Shown here piece after piece: positions 40,235 through 53,586 of a DNA stretch of 64,000 nucleotides (position 1 is its first letter; each line of letters starts with the position of its first letter). The notes under the pieces are model-generated. The model worked only from the letters and a program-made list of their open reading frames with translations. It ran no database searches and was not told where the DNA came from. The DNA is from an uncultured Haliea sp. (lineage in GTDB: Bacteria > Pseudomonadota > Gammaproteobacteria > Pseudomonadales > Halieaceae). The position numbers and the translations under genes were made by a program. The stretch covers positions 99,562-163,561 of the forward strand of contig CAJXUQ010000007.1 in NCBI GenBank assembly GCA_913061145.1. The letters run 5' to 3'.

Positions 40235-41545
40235 ATGCTTTTCAGAATGCCCATGCAAACTGGGCGGCGCGCAATGCCGTGCCACTTTATTATCCATGCC
40301 TTTTGCCTTCTAACGCTGGCATTCGGTTCCACCCTGGCACATGCCGGTGACAAACCACTCACTCTGTCCGAGGCCCTCTCGCGGGCCATGGCGCAAAACC
40401 CGGGCCTCCAGGTCTTCGATTTTCGCCTTCAGGGCCTTGAGGGTCGCCGCGTTACGGCAGATCAAAATCCTGCCCTGGAGGCCGGCCTGGAAGTGGAAAA
40501 CTTCCTCGGCAGCGGCAATCTGGAAGGGGTCGACGGGGCGGAGTACACCCTGTCCTTGTCATCGGTCCTCGAACTTGGCGGCAAGCGTCAGGCCCGCGTC
40601 AGCGTGGTTGACTCACGATACGGGCGGGTCGAGGCCGAGCGCCGGGCCGAAACGCTGGATGTGCTCGGACAGGTGACCCAGCGCTTTGTCGCCACACTGG
40701 CCCTGCAGGAAAAACTCCAACTGGCCGCTGAAGCTGTGGCGCTGGCCGAGGCCACCCACGAGATCGTCGCCCGACGCGCCGACCAGGGTGCCGCGCCTCA
40801 GGCCGAAATCTTGCGCGCCAGGGCCGCGCTCACCCGGAGTCGTATTGAGCAGTCCCGTCTGCGGGCCGCCTACGAGAGCCGGAAAATGGCTCTGGCTTCG
40901 CTGTGGGGTGATACCAGCCCGGACTTCCAAATGCTGGAAGGCGATCTGTTCCAGTTCGGTTCCTCCGACCACTTCGAGGCCCTGTACCAGCGGGTCAGCG
41001 ACAGCCCAGCCATTCAAATCTACGCCAGCGAACAGCGTATCCGCGAAGCGGAGATTCAGCTGGCGCGCAGCCAGTCCGAAAGCGACATCCGTTGGCAGGT
41101 GGGCGTCCGGCGTTTCGAAGAGACGGATGACACCGCCTTGACCGCTGGTTTCTCCGTACCGCTCTTTTCCGGACGGCGCAATCGCGGCGAGGTGCAGGCC
41201 GCCCTGGCGGCGCGGGATGAGGTCCGATTCCGCCGGGAGGATACCCTGCTCCGCCTCCATTCACGCCTGTTCGACGCCTACCACTTGCGGCAACAAAGCA
41301 TCGAGGCTGTTGAGCAGATTCGCAGCCAAATGCTTCCCGACCTGACCGAGGCACTCACTCAGACCCGCGAAGCCTACGAACGCGGCCGCTACAGCTATGT
41401 GGAGTGGACCGCCGCACAGCGGGAGCTGCTCTCAGCACGGGAGGCACTGGTCGACGCCGCCACCACGGCGCTGCTCAACCAGGCGCTGATCGAACAACTT
41501 ACGGCGCAGCCACTCGCGACTGTTCCGGGCGCCCCGACGCGCTAA
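40235..41545 (+). CDS. czcC: Outer-membrane efflux channel CzcC (TolC family)
   Basis: 436 residues: signal peptide ending LAHAG, then two OEP repeats with long coiled-coil helices (e.g. ERRAETLDVLGQVTQRFVATLALQEKL; REAYERGRYSYVEWTAAQRELL). AGGAG lies seven bases before the ATG. Outer-membrane component of an RND divalent-cation pump. First of czcCBA; czcB follows in 23 bases. Confidence 0.9.
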   Translation: MLFRMPMQTGRRAMPCHFIIHAFCLLTLAFGSTLAHAGDKPLTLSEALSRAMAQNPGLQVFDFRLQGLEGRRVTADQNPALEAGLEVENFLGSGNLEGVDGAEYTLSLSSVLELGGKRQARVSVVDSRYGRVEAERRAETLDVLGQVTQRFVATLALQEKLQLAAEAVALAEATHEIVARRADQGAAPQAEILRARAALTRSRIEQSRLRAAYESRKMALASLWGDTSPDFQMLEGDLFQFGSSDHFEALYQRVSDSPAIQIYASEQRIREAEIQLARSQSESDIRWQVGVRRFEETDDTALTAGFSVPLFSGRRNRGEVQAALAARDEVRFRREDTLLRLHSRLFDAYHLRQQSIEAVEQIRSQMLPDLTEALTQTREAYERGRYSYVEWTAAQRELLSAREALVDAATTALLNQALIEQLTAQPLATVPGAPTR

Positions 41546-41568
41546 CCCACAAATTCAGGATTCACACC

Positions 41569-45943
<4,375 letters not shown>

Positions 45944-45953
45944 CCAACACTCC

Positions 45954-45985
45954 ATCATGGGGGAGGGATCTCCCCATGATTTTTT
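45954..45985 (+). terminator. Rho-independent terminator of czcCBA
   Basis: Perfect 9-bp stem ATCATGGGG/CCCCATGAT (45954-45962 with 45972-45980), 9-base loop, then six T. It lies 11 bases after the czcA stop. Confidence 0.92.
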
Positions 45986-46023
45986 CAATGTTCTTTTATT
46001 GCGGTTTATACCCTGGAAAGACT

Positions 46024-46218
46024 ATGAACGATCCACCCAAGCAACGAATAGATGACCCGAAGGAAGCTCCACACTTTCGAACCCATCGCATCCACGCCAT
46101 CAACAGTGACTGGTATTTTTTAACCCGTGAAGGTCAAAATATCGGGCCATTCCCGAACAAAAAAGCGGCCGAAGACAGCCTTGCGGAACTCCTGAAAACT
46201 GTCAAAAAGGATGAGTAG
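46024..46218 (+). CDS. Small DUF6316-like protein
   Basis: 64 residues from the ATG at 46024. The core FRTHRIHAINSDWYFLTREGQ and NIGPFPNKKAAEDSL matches the short W-Y-F-x-TREG-x-x-GPF family (DUF6316) of gammaproteobacteria; function unknown. An upstream in-frame ATG would start inside the czc terminator. It precedes a CDF gene. Confidence 0.6.
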   Translation: MNDPPKQRIDDPKEAPHFRTHRIHAINSDWYFLTREGQNIGPFPNKKAAEDSLAELLKTVKKDE

Positions 46219-46326
46219 CCAATGGCCCAAAATCCACAAAGTCGCCAAGGTACAGGCGACCAGGCACAGAGTAAGCTGAATACAGCAGATGCCTCTTTAT
46301 AAATAGCCACCAACTAGGTTAACCCA

Positions 46327-47235
46327 ATGAGTCACGACCATGTGCATATACCCCCCGAGACCAAGGACAAACGCGTTGCCATCGCCATCTGGGCGAACGG
46401 GATCCTGACCCTGGCTCAGATTGGGGGAGGTATCTTTGCCGGCAGTCTCGCCCTTATCGCGGACGCCTTGCATAACTTCTCTGACATGGCCTCACTCGTC
46501 ATCGCGTTCTTGGCGCAAAAAATTGCGCGCCGCCCGGCTGACGCAAGGATGACCTTTGGCTACGGGCGCATTGAAATCGTTGCAGCCCTCATCAACTACA
46601 CTACCTTGATCATTATCGGGTTCTACCTGGTTTACGAAGGTGGCATGCGGATCATCGATCCTCCAGTGGTAAAGGGCTGGTGGGTCGTCTGGCTGGGTGG
46701 TATCGCCCTGGCAGTTGATGCTTTGACGGCGTTACTCACCTATTCGATGCAAAAAGACAGCATCAACATCCGTGCACTGTTTCTTCACAATCTGTCGGAT
46801 GCACTGGCGTCGGTCGCCGTGGTCATTGGCGGGACCCTTATTTTACTCTACGACATGCGCTGGGTTGATCCTGCCATCACCATCGGCATCGCGGGCTACA
46901 TTCTCTACCTGGGTCTGACAGAAATCGGCGGTACCATCAGAACACTCATGCTGGGCAGCCCGGTGGATATCGATACCGATGCCGTCATTATTGCCTTATC
47001 CAACATCGAAGGCGTTGTCGACCTTCACCACGTGCATTTTTGGCAGATGGGCGAACACGATGCCTCGCTGGAGGCTCATGTGATTATCGAGGAAAGTGCA
47101 TGGGATCAGCTTGAGAATATCAAGTACAGGATAAAACAGGCTCTGGCGCAGGAATTCAATATCAGTCATTCGACACTGGAATTCGAACACCCGGACCACG
47201 TGCACAAGGATGCCCACACCTATGGGCATGGTTGA
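46327..47235 (+). CDS. czcD: CDF-family cation exporter (CzcD type)
   Basis: 302 residues, six TM helices. Zinc-site motifs ALIADALHNFSDMASL (TM2) and LFLHNLSDALASVAV (TM5), FGYGRIEIVAALIN after TM2, and the C-terminal domain with VDLHHVHFWQMGEHDASLEAHV. His at both ends (MSHDHVH; HVHKDAHTYGHG). Exports Zn2+/Cd2+/Co2+ from the cytoplasm to the periplasm, feeding the Czc pump. Distinct from the DmeF-type protein upstream. Confidence 0.87.
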   Translation: MSHDHVHIPPETKDKRVAIAIWANGILTLAQIGGGIFAGSLALIADALHNFSDMASLVIAFLAQKIARRPADARMTFGYGRIEIVAALINYTTLIIIGFYLVYEGGMRIIDPPVVKGWWVVWLGGIALAVDALTALLTYSMQKDSINIRALFLHNLSDALASVAVVIGGTLILLYDMRWVDPAITIGIAGYILYLGLTEIGGTIRTLMLGSPVDIDTDAVIIALSNIEGVVDLHHVHFWQMGEHDASLEAHVIIEESAWDQLENIKYRIKQALAQEFNISHSTLEFEHPDHVHKDAHTYGHG

Positions 47236-47341
47236 GAGAGTGTTCTCCGCAAGCGTCGGCGAGAGTGGAGACTATTTCAATAGGCCGCCCAGGCGCGGAA
47301 TTCTGCCGACATGAATCCGAGCAGCGAGAAAGGACCAGAGA

Positions 47342-48247
47342 CTAATAGCGCAGTTGCAGAATACGCCGGGCGCCATTCAACACAATCAGCCCGATGATCA
47401 GACCAATGACCAAGTCAGGATAACGGGAACCCGTCCAGGCGACCAATACACCGGCGAGGATAACCCCCGAATTGGCGATGACATCGTTAGCGGAAAAGAT
47501 CCAACTTGCTTTCATGTGCGCGCCGCCATGCCGGTTTCTTGCGATAAGCACCAGACACCAGACGTTGGCCGCCAGGGCCACAAAACCAAAACCCATCATT
47601 AACGCGGATACGGGTTCGCTGCCGAAGACAAATCGCCGCCCGACTTCAGCCAGGACCCCCAGCGCCAGAATCAACTGAAGCCAGCCTGACAAATGCGCCG
47701 CGCGCAGCTTCATCCGCACACTGTGTCCAACGGCATATAGTGCCACGCCGTAGACGGCGGCATCAGCAAACATGTCCAAAGAATCCGCGATCAAGCCAGT
47801 GGATTGCGCCAGCCAGCCTACTGTCAGTTCAACCACGAACATAACGCCGTTGATGGCCAGCAACCACTTCAGTATACCGGCTTCGACCTGGGCGGTTGCC
47901 TCTTCCTTCTCCCTGGCCAGGACTAGATCCTCTTCCCCCACCGGGGTGGTTTTTTCGAGCGTGGCACCCAGCCCCAGGGAGCGCATCCTTTTCTCGATGG
48001 CAGCCCCATTGTCGCCATGGAATACCCGCACCTTCCGATTCGGTGTATCGAACTCCAGTAAAACCCGGGGCTCAATACTGTCCAAGGCCATGCGGATCAT
48101 CCCCTCTTCCGACGGGCAGTCCATTTTTGGTACCCGGTAGTCACTGACATAGCCATGTTGAAAAGCCGTATCAGTATTCGCTATCCCAGAAGTGGGGGCA
48201 CTGGCAATCTTGTTGCTCTGGCAGTTGTCATTGCACGGGTCAGACAT
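47342..48247 (-). CDS. CDF-type cation transporter with N-terminal HMA-like domain
   Basis: 301 residues. Residues ~35-100 form a ferredoxin-like HMA-related domain in which the usual CxxC is reduced to MDCPSEEGMIRMAL (one Cys). A linker helix leads to a CDF membrane domain (SLDMFADAAVYGVALYAVG; SANDVIANSGVILAGV), six helices and no C-terminal cytoplasmic domain. Cys-rich N-terminus (CNDNCQ). Divergent from a CadR/PbrR gene with a MerR-type promoter, so Cd2+/Pb2+/Zn2+ export is likely. Confidence 0.8.
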   Translation of the reverse strand: MSDPCNDNCQSNKIASAPTSGIANTDTAFQHGYVSDYRVPKMDCPSEEGMIRMALDSIEPRVLLEFDTPNRKVRVFHGDNGAAIEKRMRSLGLGATLEKTTPVGEEDLVLAREKEEATAQVEAGILKWLLAINGVMFVVELTVGWLAQSTGLIADSLDMFADAAVYGVALYAVGHSVRMKLRAAHLSGWLQLILALGVLAEVGRRFVFGSEPVSALMMGFGFVALAANVWCLVLIARNRHGGAHMKASWIFSANDVIANSGVILAGVLVAWTGSRYPDLVIGLIIGLIVLNGARRILQLRY

Positions 48248-48279
48248 CGAATAAAGCCCTTGTGGATGTACAGAGGGCC

Positions 48280-48310
48280 ACTATAAACTCTATAACAACT
48301 ATAGAGTCAA
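48280..48310 (-). promoter_or_regulatory. CadR/PbrR-type promoter of the HMA-CDF gene, 19-bp spacer
   Basis: Minus strand: -35 TTGACT (48310-48305), 19-bp spacer, -10 TATAGT (48285-48280). The dyad ACTCTATAG-TTG-TTATAGAGT is centred in the spacer. The -10 lies 33 bases before the transporter ATG. The same half-site (CTATAG) recurs upstream of the PbrT-like gene. Confidence 0.9.
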
Positions 48311-48322
48311 TCGGAATATTGA

Positions 48323-48733
48323 GTGATGAAAATCGGCGAACTGTCGAAAGTGACTGGCTGCTCCGTGCAAACCATCCGCCATTATGAAAAGGAACATTTG
48401 ATTGCCTCTGCAGAACGCAGTGAAGGCAATTTTCGCCTGTACGATGAAGCTGCCGTTGAGCAATTATTGTTTATCAAGCACTGCCGCAGCCTGGATCTCA
48501 GTTTGCCGGAAATCCGGCAGCTGTTGGCTTTAAACCGTTCGCCAGGTGCGCAATGTGATGATGTGAATCGGATGATGGATAGGCATATCGAGCAGGTGGA
48601 GGCCCGTATCCAGGAACTCACCAGGCTGAACGAGCAACTGAGAATGTTGCGCCGCAGCTGTTCAAACCGTCGGACAGTGGAGCAGTGCGGCATATTGCGG
48701 AATTTGTCGGCTACTCCGGTTTCGAGCGGGTGA
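48323..48733 (+). CDS. cadR: Cd(II)/Pb(II)-responsive MerR-family regulator
   Basis: 136 residues; helix-turn-helix MKIGELSKVTGCSVQTIRHYEKEHLI, dimerisation helix, and the CadR/PbrR metal motif: a Cys in SPGAQCDDVNRM and the C-terminal pair RRSCSNRRTVEQCGIL. It sits between its two probable targets: the HMA-CDF exporter (divergent) and the PbrT-like uptake gene (convergent; 3' ends overlap by 23 bases). Cd versus Pb preference cannot be read from sequence. Confidence 0.92.
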   Translation: MMKIGELSKVTGCSVQTIRHYEKEHLIASAERSEGNFRLYDEAAVEQLLFIKHCRSLDLSLPEIRQLLALNRSPGAQCDDVNRMMDRHIEQVEARIQELTRLNEQLRMLRRSCSNRRTVEQCGILRNLSATPVSSG

Positions 48734-50720
48734 CACCCGGTTCCAAAAACTCTCCTGAACGTTCTGCAACAGGGGCATTTTTCCGCTGCCTTCTAGCCAG
48801 CCCCAGAAAGACCAGGAAAACCACCAGTACCGACAATTGCGCCAGGATCCCCTGCCAGGTGGATTTGACGCCGACCCAATCGAATTCAAAACTGACAGGC
48901 AATGGGGTAATACCGATAAGATCCGCTTCCTGAAGTGCCGACATCGCCTTACCCATGAGGATAAACGCCAGGGCCAGCAACAGGTAGGTGGTGACGGAAA
49001 AGAATCTGGCAATGGGTAATTTCACCGAGTAACGCACCAACACCCAGGCCAATACGGCCAAGAAAGCAGTACCGGCTACAAAGCCGCTGAATACGGATGA
49101 ATATTGAGCGGCTGCAGCCTGGGTCAGCAGCGCCTGATAAAACAAGACCGTTTCAAAGACTTCACGATAAACCGCAATAAATGCCAGCAGCGCAAGACCC
49201 CACAGGGTACCCGCAGTCAGGTGGGAGTTGATGTGCTGCTGGATATAGGCCTGCCACTGGGCAGCATGGGTTTTACTGTGCATCCAGATGCCGACATAGA
49301 GCAACACGACCGCCGCCAAAAGGGCCGCAACCCCTTCCATGACTTCGCGGCTGGCGCCGCTGATACTCACCAGGGACTGCGCGGCAGCCCAGGTCGCAAC
49401 ACCGGCCACCAATGCCGTTACCCAACCCAAATGCACATACCGAAGTCCGTCACGCCGACCGGTTCGCACCAGCACAGTCACCAGGGCAATCACCACGAGC
49501 AGGGCTTCGAGCCCCTCCCGCAACAGAATAACCAAGCTGGCACTGAACAGGGTCGCATTGGACAAGGTAGATTCCGAAAGCAATCGATCCGCATCATCCA
49601 ACCTTGCCAGCGTCCGGCTCACAGCGCTTTCCACCTCACCCGGGGACTGTGCCTGCTTCAATAATTGCCTTATCGCCATCATATCGGCTTCGAGCGTCTG
49701 GCGAAGTGCTTTATCCTGCGCATCCAGGCTGTTTTCGACCAATTCAAAGCCATCCAGATAAGCACTGACCGCCAGTGCTTGTGCTGTCTGATAATCGCCG
49801 CGCTGGTGCGCCTCTTGTGCTAGCAGCAGTTGGTCGCGGGTGATTTTCAGAGGATTGGTCGATTCCTGGAATAACAGTTCTGGCTTTGCGCGCAGCCGTT
49901 CGATCCCCTTCTGCGTCATATCCGGGTGTTCTGCAGCGAGTTGCGCCGGCGTGTGGTTAACCATCTGTGACAAGGTGACGCTGGGTGCCTCGCCTGTAAC
50001 TTCAGAGCCGGATTGGAATGCCAATCCGCCGACATGGAACGCCAGCGACCAGCGTTCCTCTTCCGTCAGTTGGGTAAATGCCGGCATTGCGGTATCGTCT
50101 ATGCCATTGGAGATGGCGTCGTACAGGCCCAGAAGTGACCGGTTCAAGGCTCGCTCTTTGCTGGTGAAATCGGTTGGAGCGGGCTCCAGCTGTTCGGCCA
50201 TCACACCATCGCCCCCACCGGCTGCGCCATGGCAAGAAGCGCACTGGCTCTCATACAACCCTTTGACGGTCGCTTTCGACAACAGATGATCCGGCAGGGA
50301 CGACTGCGGCATCAGTGCCAACAACGTACCCCGCAGGCTGCCGCTCATTTGCCGAATTGTTTCAATAGCCTGTTTGTTCTGGATGGCTTCCTGTAAAGCC
50401 TTGGCCTGATCTGTCAGGTCGCCAGCGTCGGCTGATTTATCCTGAATCTCAGAAATATTCGTCACAATGAGCTGGGAGAACTCCAGCATTTCCTGATATT
50501 CACCGTCATTGACCACATGGCCATCTTTGACGGCTTCCACGTAATCCACAGCAATGTATTCGGCCAGCTGTGCCAATTGACGCATCTGAGCCCAGCCGTC
50601 ATCACTCATCTCGGCCTGACTAGTCGCTGGAAGCAAACACGATAAGCCCAGCAGCAGTACTGAGACATTCAAAACAAATTGCTTCGGGCTTATAAAACGG
50701 TATATCCAGTGCGCCTGCAT
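48711..50720 (-). CDS. Cytochrome c-FTR1 family permease, PbrT-like
   Basis: 669 residues. Signal peptide ending SQAEM, a periplasmic helical region, a c-type haem domain with CASCHGAAGGGDG (about residues 160-245), another helical region, and a seven-helix FTR1 permease (from about 395) with the paired REGLE-type motifs LREGLEALLVV and YREVFETVLFY. The same fusion is found in PbrT, a proposed Pb2+ uptake protein, and in FTR1 iron permeases. The cadR neighbour and MerR-type promoter favour the Pb/Cd role; a Fur-box-like sequence beside the promoter hints at iron. Confidence 0.85.
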   Translation of the reverse strand: MQAHWIYRFISPKQFVLNVSVLLLGLSCLLPATSQAEMSDDGWAQMRQLAQLAEYIAVDYVEAVKDGHVVNDGEYQEMLEFSQLIVTNISEIQDKSADAGDLTDQAKALQEAIQNKQAIETIRQMSGSLRGTLLALMPQSSLPDHLLSKATVKGLYESQCASCHGAAGGGDGVMAEQLEPAPTDFTSKERALNRSLLGLYDAISNGIDDTAMPAFTQLTEEERWSLAFHVGGLAFQSGSEVTGEAPSVTLSQMVNHTPAQLAAEHPDMTQKGIERLRAKPELLFQESTNPLKITRDQLLLAQEAHQRGDYQTAQALAVSAYLDGFELVENSLDAQDKALRQTLEADMMAIRQLLKQAQSPGEVESAVSRTLARLDDADRLLSESTLSNATLFSASLVILLREGLEALLVVIALVTVLVRTGRRDGLRYVHLGWVTALVAGVATWAAAQSLVSISGASREVMEGVAALLAAVVLLYVGIWMHSKTHAAQWQAYIQQHINSHLTAGTLWGLALLAFIAVYREVFETVLFYQALLTQAAAAQYSSVFSGFVAGTAFLAVLAWVLVRYSVKLPIARFFSVTTYLLLALAFILMGKAMSALQEADLIGITPLPVSFEFDWVGVKSTWQGILAQLSVLVVFLVFLGLARRQRKNAPVAERSGEFLEPGVTRSKPE

Positions 50721-50747
50721 TAACGAGATCTCTACTTGGCTTGTTGC

Positions 50748-50796
50748 TAATGATAATTAATCTCAATTCTAATGCCTATGGTAGCTATAGAGTCAA
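50748..50796 (-). promoter_or_regulatory. PbrT-like gene promoter: MerR-type spacer plus Fur-box-like sequence
   Basis: Minus strand: -35 TTGACT (50796-50791), 19-bp spacer containing CTATAG-CTAC-CATAGG dyad, -10 TAGAAT (50771-50766). Immediately downstream, 50748-50768 reads TAATGATAATTAATCTCAATT on the plus strand (21 positions), rich in the NAT(A/T)AT hexamers of Fur boxes. The gene starts at 50720. Metal induction by the neighbouring CadR/PbrR and iron repression by Fur are inferences. Confidence 0.75.
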
Positions 50797-51159
50797 GTGT
50801 GTGACTGGTTTGTTGGCATTCCTGACAACACGGCTCCTGTCGGCACACGGGATATCCTTCTGCCTCCATTGAGCTGCTCTCATAACCAGTCGTACCCGCA
50901 GTCCGGGGCCGTGCAGAATGGCATTACGGTGCGTATCTTCTGTCGGAGCAACCTCACGCATCGCACTCCTCTTGCGTTTGTACACTGGACTGGTTGAGAT
51001 ACACCAGCATGATCATCCTGATCTTCACGGCGACCCCGGACAATGCGATTCTCTAGGCGCCAACAGATTATCGATTTCTTACAAAGTGGATCCTAGCTCT
51101 TGGGCTCATTTCATGAAGAAGACCCGCTTCAGAGTGGCTTTTGGGTTGGTGCGGTATCC
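50797..51159. other. Intergenic stretch between pbrT-like promoter and truncated merR
   Basis: No convincing gene, RNA or repeat was found. Short frames on both strands lack family motifs. Given the truncated merR next to it, this is probably a junction left by rearrangement. Confidence 0.35.
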
Positions 51160-51270
51160 TTAAGCTGGCTTTAGCGGCTGTTCGATAAGCCCGAGGCGTT
51201 CGTAATAACGAATAGTTTCGACACTGACCCGAGCTGCTTGTGCCAGTTTACCGATGGTCAATTGACTCAT
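51160..51270 (-). pseudogene. Truncated merR-family gene
   Basis: A 36-codon frame, [28 protein letters not shown] and a short tail, is exactly the MerR-family DNA-binding half and then stops; no dimerisation helix or metal-binding cysteines. Its first 23 bases overlap the end of the neighbouring copS frame, whose last codons (ESIDHR) are read from the merR start in another frame. Remnant of a lost metal operon. Confidence 0.85.
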
Positions 51271-52705
51271 CACTTTCTCCCGTAGCACTCACCTCTACAT
51301 CAGCCATGCTGGGTAAACTGATCGTGAAGCGCGTGACGCCGCGTTCGGAGATCACCGCGATGTTTCCTTCATGGGCCTCGACTATGGACTTGACGATAGC
51401 CAGCCCCAAGCCAGCACCTTCGCTTTGGCGTTGCCGGGAAGGATCGACCCGGTAAAACCGGTCGAAAATCCTGAGCAAATGCTCGGCTGGAATTTCTGGC
51501 CCCGGATTCTGTACGCTGAGTAACGCCCTACCCTCGCCCGATGAATCCAGACGGATCAGCACACTTCTTCCCACTGGTGTGTGGCGTATTGCATTGGACA
51601 GCAGATTGGACAATGCGCGACGCAGCATAGCGCGGTCACCTTGTATAATCGGTGCCTTTCCTTCCAACACCAATTGGATGTGCTTTTCCTCCGCCAGGGC
51701 CTCGAAAAAATCGAACAGCTCGCGCACTTCCCGAGCCAGATCCAGCGGTTCCCAGACAGGCTTGAGCAGGCCGTGTTCGCTCTGGGCCAGCCAGAGCATG
51801 TCGTTGACCATTTTGGTCAGGCGCTCCTGTTCTTCAAGATTCGAGTAGAGCAGTTCGCGATATTCTTCCAGGCTTCTGGACTTACCCAAACCCACCTGGG
51901 TCTGGGTGATCAGGTTGGTCAAAGGCGTGCGCAATTCATGGGCAATATCGGCGGAGAAATAGGATAGTCGAACGAAGCTGTCTTCCAAGCGGCCAATCAT
52001 ATGATTAAAGGAACAGACAAGGTTTTGCAGTTCCCGGGGAACGGTGTTAGGGTCTAGACGCACATGAAGGCGATCCGCCTGAATATCACTCATTGTCGCA
52101 CTCAGCTCGCGCAAGGGCGCGTGCCCCTGGTGCACGCCATACCAGGCCGCCAAGAGAGTCACCGCGCCTGCCAGCACCATAATCATCCACAAACTGCGCC
52201 GAAAATTTTCCAGAAAGTGGATATGGAAATCCATATCGATAGCAGCAACGATGCGATAATTCTGGTCTTCAATGCGGGTATGCGTGATAGTGCCACGGTA
52301 GGTTTTGCCATCAGTTTGCCAGGTATAAAGATTGTCTACCTGAATACGGCTCACAGGAGAATAGGTGTTTTCTTGTGGCGAAGGTCCACCCTCCTCAGGA
52401 CCATAGACCAAACGTCCCGCATCATCCCACACTTGAAAGTAGACACCATGGTGACCAGAAACAGCTCGCGCAAGGGCGCCCTCCGGTGCCGAGTCCTGAT
52501 CTTTCGCCGATTGTAGAGCGTCTTCAACAGCACGAGTAATCACCACCAACTCGTCGGCATCCTGTTCAGCAAAATGGCGCTCTACTTCATTCAGCACGAG
52601 ATAACCGATCATCAGTAAACTGAAACCGATAGCCATCGCGACAAACAGCATCACCCGGCTGTTGAGTGACAGTGGTCGTCTCCGGACGAGGCTAACCTTC
52701 GTCAT
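51248..52705 (-). CDS. copS: Heavy-metal sensor histidine kinase (CopS/CusS type)
   Basis: 485 residues from the ATG at 52705, overlapping copR by 14 bases. TM1 ([22 protein letters not shown]), ~130-residue periplasmic sensor, TM2 ([20 protein letters not shown]), HAMP, HisKA with [21 protein letters not shown], and HATPase ([22 protein letters not shown]). Family: copper/silver-type metal sensor kinases. The C-terminal few residues are borrowed from a truncated merR, so the native end may have been lost. Confidence 0.9.
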   Translation of the reverse strand: MTKVSLVRRRPLSLNSRVMLFVAMAIGFSLLMIGYLVLNEVERHFAEQDADELVVITRAVEDALQSAKDQDSAPEGALARAVSGHHGVYFQVWDDAGRLVYGPEEGGPSPQENTYSPVSRIQVDNLYTWQTDGKTYRGTITHTRIEDQNYRIVAAIDMDFHIHFLENFRRSLWMIMVLAGAVTLLAAWYGVHQGHAPLRELSATMSDIQADRLHVRLDPNTVPRELQNLVCSFNHMIGRLEDSFVRLSYFSADIAHELRTPLTNLITQTQVGLGKSRSLEEYRELLYSNLEEQERLTKMVNDMLWLAQSEHGLLKPVWEPLDLAREVRELFDFFEALAEEKHIQLVLEGKAPIIQGDRAMLRRALSNLLSNAIRHTPVGRSVLIRLDSSGEGRALLSVQNPGPEIPAEHLLRIFDRFYRVDPSRQRQSEGAGLGLAIVKSIVEAHEGNIAVISERGVTRFTISLPSMADVEVSATGESDESIDHR

Positions 52706-53384
52706 GGTCGTCTTCAACCTCCAGCTTGTAACCCATGCCACGCACGGTGTGAATCAGCTTGGGCTCAAAATCGTCATCGATTTTTGCTCTTAGGCGCCGT
52801 ATGGCCACATCAATCACATTGGTGTCGGAATCGAAGTTCATGTCCCATACCTGGGAGGCGATCAAGGAGCGCGGTAATACTTCACCCTGCCGCCGGACCA
52901 ACAGTTCCAGCAGGCAAAACTCCTTGTGGCTGAGATTGATCCTGCGACCGGCGCGCGTGGCCCGGTGCCGCGGCAAATCCAGGGTGAGGTCGGCGACCCT
53001 GATCTGATCCGTCATCACCGGCACCGCACTGCGGCGCAACAGAGTGCGCACCCGGGCCAGCAGTTCGGCAAAAGCGAAGGGCTTGACCAGGTAATCATCA
53101 GCCCCCAATTCAAGGCCTTTAACGCGGTCATCCACGCTGTCGCGGGCGGTTAGGAACAGCACTGGCGTCTGACGGCCAGCCTCGCGCAACGACTGCACGA
53201 TCCGCCAGCCGTCGACGTCCGGCAGCATGACGTCCAGCACCAGTAAATCAAAAGTTTCGGTCATCGCCAAATGATGGCCGTCGAGGCCATTGCGCGCGAG
53301 CGTGACCATAAAGCCTGCCTCGGTCAGCCCCTGCTGTAAATAATCGCCAGTTTTGATTTCGTCTTCGACCACCAATAGCCGCAT
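52692..53384 (-). CDS. copR: OmpR-family response regulator CopR/CusR
   Basis: 230 residues: receiver ([12 protein letters not shown], phosphoacceptor in [14 protein letters not shown], Lys in [10 protein letters not shown]) and winged helix ([59 protein letters not shown], seen in separate segments). Matches the CopR/CusR/IrlR metal group. Probably activates copA-copB and the glutaredoxin-like gene. A long palindrome lies 68 bases upstream. Confidence 0.93.
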   Translation of the reverse strand: MRLLVVEDEIKTGDYLQQGLTEAGFMVTLARNGLDGHHLAMTETFDLLVLDVMLPDVDGWRIVQSLREAGRQTPVLFLTARDSVDDRVKGLELGADDYLVKPFAFAELLARVRTLLRRSAVPVMTDQIRVADLTLDLPRHRATRAGRRINLSHKEFCLLELLVRRQGEVLPRSLIASQVWDMNFDSDTNVIDVAIRRLRAKIDDDFEPKLIHTVRGMGYKLEVEDDHDEG

Positions 53385-53451
53385 CGCTTCACCGCTCCTA
53401 CTATCAATATATGCCGGGTTTCCTTCAAGACTATCTGCCTCTTCCCAACAG

Positions 53452-53497
53452 AAACATGACCATAGGATTACATATATGTAATCCTATGGTCATGTTT
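53452..53497. promoter_or_regulatory. 46-bp perfect palindrome between copR and the glutaredoxin/MauE-like gene
   Basis: A perfect inverted repeat with no spacer: 23-base arms beginning AAACATGACCATAGGATTAC, centre ACATATATGT. The centre contains ATTACA-TATA-TGTAAT, which resembles the cop box bound by CopR. It is in the divergent gap upstream of copR, so it probably is (or contains) the CopR operator. It could also fold as a strong hairpin in RNA from either strand. Confidence 0.75.
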
Positions 53498-53586
53498 AAG
53501 ACAGGAGCCTACTACTATCATCATCAGAAGGACACCTCAAGCGCTGTTCATTCAGTCATATCAGTCATATAAAGGAGGGAACACCG

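Noticed and set aside
46222..46302. 26-codon frame between the DUF6316-like and czcD genes
   Set aside because: Too short, polar and unsupported by a ribosome site.
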